DNA from: Holophagae bacterium
GTDB lineage: Bacteria > Acidobacteriota > Holophagae > Acanthopleuribacterales > Acanthopleuribacteraceae
NCBI GenBank assembly: GCA_030429565.1
Contig: JAUIFE010000001.1
Location: forward strand, 992,001 to 1,056,000
Length of the DNA stretch: 64,000 nucleotides
Direction of reading: 5' to 3'
Shown here piece after piece: positions 27,998 through 35,728 of this stretch. The notes beneath the pieces were generated by a model. It was given only the letters and a program-made list of their open reading frames with translations. It was not told where the DNA came from and made no database searches. Position 1 is the first letter of the stretch, and every line of letters starts with the position of its first letter. The translations under genes were made by a program, and so were the position numbers.

Positions 27998-30900
27998 CTA
28001 GGCCGTCCTTCCCTCAACGAAGGAAACCAACCCCGCCGCCACTAACGCCAAGGGGTCGTCATCCAAGGCCGCGCCCAGCTTGGGCAAGTCGTCGGCAGAC
28101 AAGGCCGGACCCGCCATGAGGCCCACCCAGCGGTTTCGTCCCGCATTTTTGGCCGCATACAGTCCCGCGTCGGCAAAACGCACCGACTGTTCCCAGGATT
28201 GCTCGGCGACCGTGGCCAGAAACGGGTAGCCGGCAAAACCAATCGAACAGGTTAGGTTCAGCGTTTTGTCACCGATGTCAAATGCATGCGCCGCCACCAA
28301 ACTGCACAAACGTTCCGCCATGGCGGCCGCCCCTTCGCAATCGGCTTGTCGGCCGACAATCAGAAACTCTTCGCCGCCCCAGCGAATCAACAAATCCTCT
28401 TCACGAGCGGCTTGCGCCATTAATGGCCGCATTTGGGCTAAGACGCGGTCGCCGGCCTCATGACCATGCTGGTCGTTGACCTGTTTGAAGTGATCGAGAT
28501 CGATTAACAGGAACACCAGTGACAGGTTGCGCGGGCCGGTATCGCCTTGGCGCCGTGACCGCGCCAGTCGACTCAGCTCCTTATCGAGGAAATGGCGCAG
28601 ATAACGACGGTTGCCCATCCCAGTCAATGGATCAGTAGTGGAAATTCGTTCCAGGCGTGCATTGGCGTCCTGCAGCGCTTGGTTTTTGGCATCCAGTTCG
28701 GCAGTGCGTTCGGCCACCAGTTGCTCCAGGCTACGATTGCTTTGCAACAGGCTCAAATGGGTGCGCACGCGCAGAATTAATTCGTTTTGGGAGACCGGCT
28801 TAATCACGTAATCGTTGCCGCCAACCTGGAACCCGGTTTCCAAGTTGGGTAGTTGGTTGCGAGCCGTAATGAAAATGATCGGCAACTCGCTGACGCTGTA
28901 GCGCTCGCGCAAACGGCGACAAACTTCGTACCCCGAAACCTTGGGCATCATAATGTCGAGCAACAACAAGTCACAAGGTGGATGCTCGGCAAAGGCGTCG
29001 AGTACGGCCGAACCATCAGACATTTCCATCAACTGAAAATGTTCCAGCGACAGGTGATTCACCAAGACTTGGCGGTTAATCGGATCGTCGTCAGCGATCA
29101 TGATCCGAAAGGATTCGCCCGTCACGGTACCCAGCAAAGTTTCCGGTATGATGGGCTCGTCAATCATCGGCATTTGGATTTGGGTGATCACGGTTTTCCC
29201 GTCCATCGATTGTGGCACAACCTCGCCTTGCCAGGCCGGCAAGCTGAACTCAAAACAGGCGCCCGCGCTACTTTTGCGCACCACCCGAATGTCGCCACCA
29301 TGCAAGCGCACCAGGCGGCGCGTCACCGCCAACCCCAAACCCGCACCGCCGTGCCCGCGATTGGTCGCACCGTCAAGCTGCTCAAAGGAATGGAAAACCC
29401 GTTCGTAATCCTTTTCGGCAATCCCGATACCCGTATCGTCGACCCTTACCAGGATTTGGTCGTCCACATGTTTTGCCGAGACGCGCACCGTTCCTTCATC
29501 AGTGAACTTCACCGCATTGCCGATGAGGTTGTAAAAGATTTGCTGCAAACGGTTTTCATCGGCGTCGGCGAAATAAACGGCCTCCTCGATGTCATTGACC
29601 AGCATTAACTTTTTGTCTTTAACCAGCGGACGCGACAGGGTGATTACCAGATCGGCAATCACCTGAACGTCGACCCCTTTGCGAACCAGGGTCAGGTTCT
29701 TATTGCGCAACTGGGAGAAATCGAGGATGTCGTTAATCAAATTGGCCAAGCGCCGACCACTGTAGGCGATCATCGATAAATTATGCGCCAAGCCCTGGTT
29801 GAGCTGACCGGCCGCGCCGGCCAACAGTGATTCCGTGAGACCGACAATCCCGTTGAGCGGCGTCCGCAATTCGTGGCTGGTATTGGCCAGAAACTCGTCC
29901 TTCAGCCGATCCACTTGGCGCAGTTTCTCAACCGTCACGCGCTCTTGTTTCAATAACTCCTGCTGGGAATTGCGGAAGTGGCGCAAAAGGATGAGTGCCG
30001 CGATTAGGGCAACGCCGACAACCAGTGAAATGTAACGCGAATAGGTCCGCTGCCGCGCTAATTCCCCGACCCGCGCGGCCAGCACCGCTTTTTCCCGTGC
30101 GTAACCTTCGTTCTCCATTTGCGTTTGTTGGGCTGCCTGTTTTTGCCGCCGTTGGCGCCGTACCGCCTCCGCCAAGTCTTTGAGGGTGCCAAAACGTTGT
30201 TGCGCATGCAGCGCTTCTTCAAAGCGACCCAAAGCCGCCAGTACTCGCGCCGACAAACCCCAAGCACGCTGTTCCAAATCAATTAAGCCCGCCATCCGTG
30301 CTTGCTCACGCGCCTTTTCCAAAGCAGCCAGCGCGGCTTTGGTTTGGTCTTGTTTGAAAAGCGATTCAGCAAGGCCTAAGTAAACCGGGCAAACCTTGGC
30401 AGCATGGCGATCCGCCTCATCGCGCAAGGCTTCCCGAAAAACCGCCACCGCCTGCTCGTGTTCATCACGGGTTTGCAGAAAACGCGCATGATCCACCAAC
30501 AACGGAAATCGTCCGAGTTTCGTCGCCGCAACGGCTGAAAGCGCCAAACCTTTCTGGAACGCGTCCAGTGCCAAAGATTCATCGCCCCGGGCCGCGTATA
30601 CCTTTCCCAATAGGTGGTAGGTCCGAATTTGCAGGACCTCGTCAACCGCACCCAATTCCGGCCGGCGCGCGTCTTTTAACAGTTGCAAGGCCGTGCGCGT
30701 GTCGGCCAAACCCAACGACACCGCCGCGGTGTCGTTCAGTAGGGCAACCTCTTGGTTCGCGTCGGCCGTCGCCGACAGCCTGCCGCGTGCTTTTTGAAGC
30801 CACGCCGCTGCTGCCTCGGGCCGGTCGCGCGCGAGGGCTAGCTGAGCGCGAACCAACCAAAAATGGACCAACGAAGCGGATGCCACCTCGCGGGTCGCGA

Positions 30901-31204
30901 TTTCCTCGAGGTCAGCGACCGCCTGCCCTGCCGCTTCAACACGACCCAACTCAAGATCAGCCGCCACACGCAGCGAACCAGTGCGCAATTGGTAGTCGGC
31001 ATCGCCGTCCAGCGGCGCAGGCAGCGTCGCCAATTGGCGCAAGGCGGCGTCGGGTCGATCGGTAACCAAACGCGCGACCTGCCACAATGCCGCATTGGCG
31101 GAAGCGGACACTTCGTCCTGGGCCGGTGCGATCACAACCGTCACCAACCCAAACAGCACCCAAATCAAACATCCATGAACCCAAGCGCGTGGGACCTTTA
31201 CCAT
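27998..31204 (-). CDS. hybrid sensor kinase: TPR sensor, HK, receiver, GGDEF
   Basis: Approximate domain order: signal sequence (residues 1-30), a TPR-like helical sensor region (30-380) expected in the periplasm, a membrane span (about 386-405, YISLVVGVALIAALILL), HisKA with NTSHELRTPLNG (about residue 443), HATPase (535-650), receiver (698-815, phospho-acceptor in LLLDIMMP), a coiled coil, and a diguanylate cyclase (851-1025). The cyclase has RWGGEEF and an intact inhibitory site (REED five residues before GGEEF), so it is probably active and product-inhibited. One chain can thus turn an external signal into c-di-GMP. The ATG at 31204, behind GAGG, is preferred to the upstream in-frame ATG. 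Nothing nearby shows what is sensed. Confidence 0.92.
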   Translation of the reverse strand: MVKVPRAWVHGCLIWVLFGLVTVVIAPAQDEVSASANAALWQVARLVTDRPDAALRQLATLPAPLDGDADYQLRTGSLRVAADLELGRVEAAGQAVADLEEIATREVASASLVHFWLVRAQLALARDRPEAAAAWLQKARGRLSATADANQEVALLNDTAAVSLGLADTRTALQLLKDARRPELGAVDEVLQIRTYHLLGKVYAARGDESLALDAFQKGLALSAVAATKLGRFPLLVDHARFLQTRDEHEQAVAVFREALRDEADRHAAKVCPVYLGLAESLFKQDQTKAALAALEKAREQARMAGLIDLEQRAWGLSARVLAALGRFEEALHAQQRFGTLKDLAEAVRRQRRQKQAAQQTQMENEGYAREKAVLAARVGELARQRTYSRYISLVVGVALIAALILLRHFRNSQQELLKQERVTVEKLRQVDRLKDEFLANTSHELRTPLNGIVGLTESLLAGAAGQLNQGLAHNLSMIAYSGRRLANLINDILDFSQLRNKNLTLVRKGVDVQVIADLVITLSRPLVKDKKLMLVNDIEEAVYFADADENRLQQIFYNLIGNAVKFTDEGTVRVSAKHVDDQILVRVDDTGIGIAEKDYERVFHSFEQLDGATNRGHGGAGLGLAVTRRLVRLHGGDIRVVRKSSAGACFEFSLPAWQGEVVPQSMDGKTVITQIQMPMIDEPIIPETLLGTVTGESFRIMIADDDPINRQVLVNHLSLEHFQLMEMSDGSAVLDAFAEHPPCDLLLLDIMMPKVSGYEVCRRLRERYSVSELPIIFITARNQLPNLETGFQVGGNDYVIKPVSQNELILRVRTHLSLLQSNRSLEQLVAERTAELDAKNQALQDANARLERISTTDPLTGMGNRRYLRHFLDKELSRLARSRRQGDTGPRNLSLVFLLIDLDHFKQVNDQHGHEAGDRVLAQMRPLMAQAAREEDLLIRWGGEEFLIVGRQADCEGAAAMAERLCSLVAAHAFDIGDKTLNLTCSIGFAGYPFLATVAEQSWEQSVRFADAGLYAAKNAGRNRWVGLMAGPALSADDLPKLGAALDDDPLALVAAGLVSFVEGRTA

Positions 31205-31434
31205 GCAGGCAACCTCGCCTCGACATAACCGCAAAGGGTGTTCCTAGGCCGCCACCCACACCGGTGGGTTTAGGCCCAAACACAGCAACATTCTAGCCGG
31301 CTGAAGGTTAAGCATCGGCGGCAAGCGTCGGTCGACATCGAAATGCGGCGTGGGAACGCCCATATTATGCCACGAATCGCGCCGTCGCGTGGGTTTGCCG
31401 CACCACCCGACCAGATTCAGTGACCAACCGACGC

Positions 31435-32529
31435 TCAGCGAATTTGGAACGAACGCGTGATCGTGCGGTGCGCGCCGGCCCCAACCTGGTCACCGGTCAT
31501 CGGACGATTGAAGGTTTGTCGTAAGTTATTGCCGGCCAGATCTTCCAAGCGCGAATAGATTTGAAGTTGATAGTCGCCCGCGCGCCAAGGTTGCGCCGGT
31601 TCAAAGGAAGCCGTCAGGCCGTCGTCGGCGACCAGCCAGGTCCCCGCCACCGCGGTGTCCGTCCCATCGGCCAGCGCCAAAAAACGTTTGGCTTGTTCGC
31701 GGTCCAAAACCTCGTCAAAGGTAACCTGCAACGGTGTCCGTTCCCCAACCTTTGGTACGCTAAGCCGCCATGCTTTGGGTTCTGGCGAACGATCGTCTTC
31801 GGCCGTGACGCGGAATCGGTGCCGCACGTCTTGCCCTAATGCTGAACCGTGCGCATCGGGCCAGCGGCCGTCGATGACAAGCTCGAGCTCCCGTCCTGGC
31901 TGCAAGGGAAGGCCGTGGCTCTGGCGCGGTCCCACCCCGCGTTTAATTCGACCCGGATCTAAAAATAACGTCAGCCGGCGATGGCTGGGATCCCACAGCT
32001 CTTCGGCTACCACCACAAATGGGGCGGCCACCACATCGCCGCTCGGCGTTTCCACCCGCACCATTCGGTAAGCGTAACCATGGGCCATCGGTCGGTCGAA
32101 GAACAGATACCAGCGCAGCAAGTTGGCAGGCACCGTGTCGGCATTGGGAAAAATGCCGGTAAGCTGCGCCGCCGGCGGTTTCTCCGGGGCGGGCAAAGAA
32201 AAAAGAAACGTTTGCGGCACCTCATCGGCTTCGGGCTGAATCACCAACAAATGGTCGTAGCCGCCGCGAAAGGGGAAGCGCGCTTGAAATTGCAGCCGCT
32301 CGCCGACCACACGCCATTGACCCATTAACGCCGGTTGATCGGCGAGATTCACTAGATCGTTGCGATCAAAATAAACACGTACCGCCGATGTCGCACCGTC
32401 CTGCGCCGCTAATGTCGCCAAGGTTGTGGCCGGCAAGCCTGTAACCATCACGGAACGCGCTGTCACCTCAAGCTGCACCGCTTGCTGCGATGGGTCGAAC
32501 AAACCAAACCATAAACAAATCCAAATCAC
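31435..32529 (-). CDS. exported protein with Ig-like (Big_5/SbsA-like) segments, function unknown
   Basis: This 364-residue protein has a short hydrophobic start and then mostly beta-strand sequence. Two stretches look like bacterial Ig-like domains of the SbsA type: GIFPNADTVPANLLRWYLFFDRPM (about 125-150) and VPKVGERTPLQVTFDEVLDRE. The pattern of a Pro/Asn start, a conserved FDxPM or FDEVL, and a closing GNNLRQTF strand is typical. Such domains act as spacers or binding modules on secreted proteins. The start is GTG with a weak ribosome-binding site. It lies between the hybrid kinase and another exported protein, all on the minus strand, but the gaps (230 bases each) argue against one tight operon. 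Confidence 0.6.
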   Translation of the reverse strand: MIWICLWFGLFDPSQQAVQLEVTARSVMVTGLPATTLATLAAQDGATSAVRVYFDRNDLVNLADQPALMGQWRVVGERLQFQARFPFRGGYDHLLVIQPEADEVPQTFLFSLPAPEKPPAAQLTGIFPNADTVPANLLRWYLFFDRPMAHGYAYRMVRVETPSGDVVAAPFVVVAEELWDPSHRRLTLFLDPGRIKRGVGPRQSHGLPLQPGRELELVIDGRWPDAHGSALGQDVRHRFRVTAEDDRSPEPKAWRLSVPKVGERTPLQVTFDEVLDREQAKRFLALADGTDTAVAGTWLVADDGLTASFEPAQPWRAGDYQLQIYSRLEDLAGNNLRQTFNRPMTGDQVGAGAHRTITRSFQIR

Positions 32530-32762
32530 CGTGTCTCGCCTTTACCATTGCCTGAAAAGCAACAAAATTGCCGACATTTTTGGCCAATACGTCGGGTTGC
32601 AACAGCGCGAGCGCCTGCGCCAGGCCTCCCGTGGGTGGCCACCCACTTCTCGCAAACGGTTTCGCTTGTTAACTTTCGCCCAAATATCCCGCACTTATCG
32701 GGCTTTTCAGGCTTTGACTCAAAGCGACGGGCCGCTGTAACGACCCGCCGTGGTTGTTGCGA

Positions 32763-33935
32763 TTACAGCCAGTCTTTGTTGTAGCAGTACATCGCCAGTT
32801 TTCCGTTCGGCAGCCGTTGCATCATGACCAGAAACTTGTCGTTGAAGTTGTCCATTTGCTGGACTTGAACGCCGGAACGGTCCTTATAGGGCACGCCCGC
32901 CTTGTGGGCGACCTCGCTGGTAATCCCTTCGCTTTGTTTTTTAATGTCGGCGGGATCGAAGATCATCAGGGTGCGGTTGGAGTTACTAAGCACAATGCGG
33001 GTTTTCCCTTTGCGCTCGAAGGCCACCATATCGAGCGGCTGGTTGCCCGACCCCAATTCGGCCAACGTTTTGCCGCGAATCGCTTTGCCGTCTTGGAACT
33101 GATCCATGGTGAACGACACCAGTGGCGTACACAGATACGCCGCCAGCATGTGGTCTTTGTCGTCGATTTTCAGCGGGACAAAGGCACGAATTGGCGACGC
33201 GGTTTCCCACTTACCGTGGGCGCCGTGGTAGATCTCTAACTTCGTCGCAGATTTTTGTTGTTTGAAGGGGAAGTCATAGACCCGCATGGTCGAGGCAAAC
33301 TCTTCATTGGAGAGACCCGCCACGTAGAGTTTGTCCTGATGAAAGAACAAATCACTGACGGCGTCGACCCGCAGTTTGGTTTCTTTCCAGCGGTGGACTT
33401 TGTCTTCGGCAATGGGGTTAGGCACATCCACGGCTGAAAAACGCACCTTATTCAGTTTCACTTCACTGAAATTCCCTTTTTTGTCCATGCGCAGCAAAAT
33501 CGAGGCATTGCCGATATCGTTGGGCATTAAAAAAGCCGAGTTCCAAGCGGCTCGGCCACGAGAAATCGACATGTAGACGTTTTGTGAAATGGGGTTAACC
33601 GCCATGTCGTGGATGAGCACATCGCCGGCGGGAATCCCCATCATCGCGGCAATTTTCCCCTCCAAATCGCGTTCCTCGGGCAAGGGTTCTTGATCGGCGG
33701 CAGCCGTTCGATCACCGGTATCCAAAGCGTAGATCTTGGCACCGACCGCGTCGCCGACAAACAAAATGCCTTCGGGTCCAAAGGTCAGGGCACTCATCGA
33801 TTTCGGGGTAACGGCGCCTTCGTTAAATTCAGCGCGCGTCAATAAACCGGCCGCCTGTGCCGTGGTCACCCACAACATCGACAACATTAGAACAATCAAT
33901 ACTTTAAGCCATGGGGCTTGTGTCAAAGAGCGCAA
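32763..33935 (-). CDS. exported propeller-like protein, function unknown
   Basis: A signal peptide (RSLTQAPWLKVLIVLMLSMLWVTTAQA) precedes a chain with repeated strand patterns such as SALTFGPEGILFVGDAVGAKIYALDTG, DLFFHQDKLYVAGLSNEEFASTMRVYDF and IVLSNSNRTLMIFDP, as in beta-propellers. No enzyme motif is visible. The start is decided by the ribosome-binding site: AAGGAGG (33941-33947, minus strand) lies inside the longer frame, five bases before a TTG at 33935, so the mature gene starts there and not at the ATG six codons upstream or at 34097. It is divergent from the amidohydrolase gene. Confidence 0.65.
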   Translation of the reverse strand: MRSLTQAPWLKVLIVLMLSMLWVTTAQAAGLLTRAEFNEGAVTPKSMSALTFGPEGILFVGDAVGAKIYALDTGDRTAAADQEPLPEERDLEGKIAAMMGIPAGDVLIHDMAVNPISQNVYMSISRGRAAWNSAFLMPNDIGNASILLRMDKKGNFSEVKLNKVRFSAVDVPNPIAEDKVHRWKETKLRVDAVSDLFFHQDKLYVAGLSNEEFASTMRVYDFPFKQQKSATKLEIYHGAHGKWETASPIRAFVPLKIDDKDHMLAAYLCTPLVSFTMDQFQDGKAIRGKTLAELGSGNQPLDMVAFERKGKTRIVLSNSNRTLMIFDPADIKKQSEGITSEVAHKAGVPYKDRSGVQVQQMDNFNDKFLVMMQRLPNGKLAMYCYNKDWL

Positions 33936-34453
33936 GACATCCTCCTTTTCCATCGCACTCACGCGGCACCGTCGCAGACAGGCCGCGCCTACCTCATTTA
34001 CAAGGAATGTGTCCTTGTCGAATTGAGAAACCAACATAAATGCAGCGAAGTTCGCTGACGCCGTGAAAGCGCGCCAAACGCCGAGCCCAACCACCACAGC
34101 TAGGATTCAGGCCAAAATCGCAAAATAGAATTGTTGGTTATTCCTTTGAAAGAGTACGCCGGCAAAACAACAAGGATTCAAAAAAACGCATTTTTTTTGG
34201 CGATGAACGCCGCGCCACCCGCCGTGAGAGCCGGCGTGAGAACTGCAGTACTCGCCGTTCTCACCTTTTCATCGACGCCTTCAGACAAAACTCAAGTAAC
34301 AGATAACAAGCGCCTTATAAATCTTAAGCCGGCTTTAAGCGCGCGTTGTCGGCGCCTTTGGAATACTAACGGCATATCGCGACGGCCCCGTCACTTTTGT
34401 TCGGGCCGTCCTCGACCAAGGTTATTGATGATTTTGATTAAGGAGACAACCTC
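33936..34453. other. divergent intergenic region with two hairpins
   Basis: No gene is supported in these 518 bases. ACAAGGA (34000-34006) and TCCTTGT (34012-34018) form an inverted repeat in the leader of the minus-strand gene. GACGGCCC (34381-34388) and GGGCCGTC (34403-34410) form an 8-base-pair stem in the leader of the plus-strand amidohydrolase, 30 bases before its AAGGAGA ribosome-binding site. A TTATAAAT near 34315 may be a -10 region. Confidence 0.4.
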
Positions 34454-35728
34454 ATGTTTGTTCCCAATGACTTTCCCGGTCGCCGCGCGCTCTCGCGGCT
34501 GACGGGCTTGTTCCTGCTTATCCTTCTCACCGCACTACCCCTAGCCGCTCACGGCGATCCCGCCGACTTCGATATGAAGAAAATGTTTCAGGGTGACGCT
34601 CATATTAGCGACAGCAAAGATATTGTTAACCGCTACCTCGACCAAGATGTCGCCGTTATCGATATGCACATGCACTCCGGCAGCTTCGACAATATGGGCC
34701 CGCTTGGCCAAGCCTTTGTGCTCAACGCCATTCCCCTGCCTTTGCCCGATGAGGTCAAGCGTAATCTCGCCCGCGTCATTGCCGATCTGACCCGTCATCC
34801 GTTCACGCCGTTTGTCGGCATTCGCAATGAGTGTCGCAAGGCCGGTTTGTCCGCCGCCGTGTTGTTTTCCGTGTACACACCGGAAGCCTGGGGTGTTGAA
34901 GACAACGCCACCGTCATCGGTCACCTCGACGATGCGCGCAATTTCTACCGCGGCCAACCCTTTTTCTACGGTTTCGCCTCCATCAGTCAGGTCGACTGGG
35001 CCGAAAACGAGCAAAATGCATTGGCCGAACTTGACCGCGCGCTCAGCCACCCCAAAATGGTCGGCGTTAAACTGGCCTTCGCCCACAACGTCGAACCCCT
35101 CGATAATCCCGCTTTTGATTCCATCTACCAAATGGCTGAGCGCCATGACGCACCGGTTTACCACCACATCGGCAGCAGCCCACTGCGTCGCTTCGAAGAC
35201 TTCCCCGACGAAGCCGGTCGTCAGCGCTACTACCGCAGTTTCCACCCCCAATTCGTTGAGGGAACCTTGCAACGTTTCCCGCGCGTGCGCTTCATCCTCG
35301 GGCACATGGGTTTTGACTTCAACGACGAAGATGTTGACGGCGTTGACGAAGTGTTCCGCCTCGCCCGCACCTATCCCAACGTCTACTTGGAAATTTCCGC
35401 TTTTGGTTCCGACAGCCACGATCCAGACGGCGCGGTTATGGACGAAATCTTGGGCAAAGCCAAAGAGTACGGCCTGATTGATCGCGTCATTTACGGTTCC
35501 GACGGCCCCGGTTTCGCCGGTGCGACCGAGAAGTACAAAGACAAAACCTTTGCCAGCATGACCCGTCTGGGTTACACCGTCGAAGAAGTGCGCCAAGTCA
35601 TGGCCGGCAACTTCCTCGCCGTCACCGGCCTCGATCAACGGTCTAGTTTCAAACTGGCGCCCTTACGCGCGGAAGATACACCCGCCGACGATCTGAAACC
35701 CCAAACCAACCCAGGTCACGACCACTAA
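34454..35728 (+). CDS. exported amidohydrolase family (Amidohydro_2-like) protein
   Basis: A long signal sequence (hydrophobic core GLFLLILLTALPLAAHG) precedes a TIM-barrel metal hydrolase. The metal-site motifs occur in order: DMHMHSG (HxH, about residue 75), VYHHIGSSP, ILGHMGFDF, and IYGSDGPG with the catalytic Asp near residue 350. The C-terminal VMAGNFLAVTGL matches the family ending. Such enzymes hydrolyse or decarboxylate small organic substrates; which one cannot be told. AAGGAGA ends nine bases before the ATG. The gene overlaps the end of the convergent histidine kinase gene by four bases, and its terminator lies inside that gene. Confidence 0.8.
   Translation: MFVPNDFPGRRALSRLTGLFLLILLTALPLAAHGDPADFDMKKMFQGDAHISDSKDIVNRYLDQDVAVIDMHMHSGSFDNMGPLGQAFVLNAIPLPLPDEVKRNLARVIADLTRHPFTPFVGIRNECRKAGLSAAVLFSVYTPEAWGVEDNATVIGHLDDARNFYRGQPFFYGFASISQVDWAENEQNALAELDRALSHPKMVGVKLAFAHNVEPLDNPAFDSIYQMAERHDAPVYHHIGSSPLRRFEDFPDEAGRQRYYRSFHPQFVEGTLQRFPRVRFILGHMGFDFNDEDVDGVDEVFRLARTYPNVYLEISAFGSDSHDPDGAVMDEILGKAKEYGLIDRVIYGSDGPGFAGATEKYKDKTFASMTRLGYTVEEVRQVMAGNFLAVTGLDQRSSFKLAPLRAEDTPADDLKPQTNPGHDH

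Noticed and set aside
31350-31380. Possible second sigma-54 promoter upstream of the hybrid kinase (minus strand, TGGCATAATATGGGC)
   Set aside because: The -24 part and the GG-N10-GC spacing fit, but the -12 part is GGGC and not TTGC, and the leader would be about 150 bases. Too weak to list.
34541-35638. Minus-strand frame of 365 codons opposite the amidohydrolase
   Set aside because: The plus-strand gene has clear metal-site motifs and a signal peptide; the opposite frame has the Val/Gly/Asp-rich look of an antisense shadow and no ribosome-binding site.
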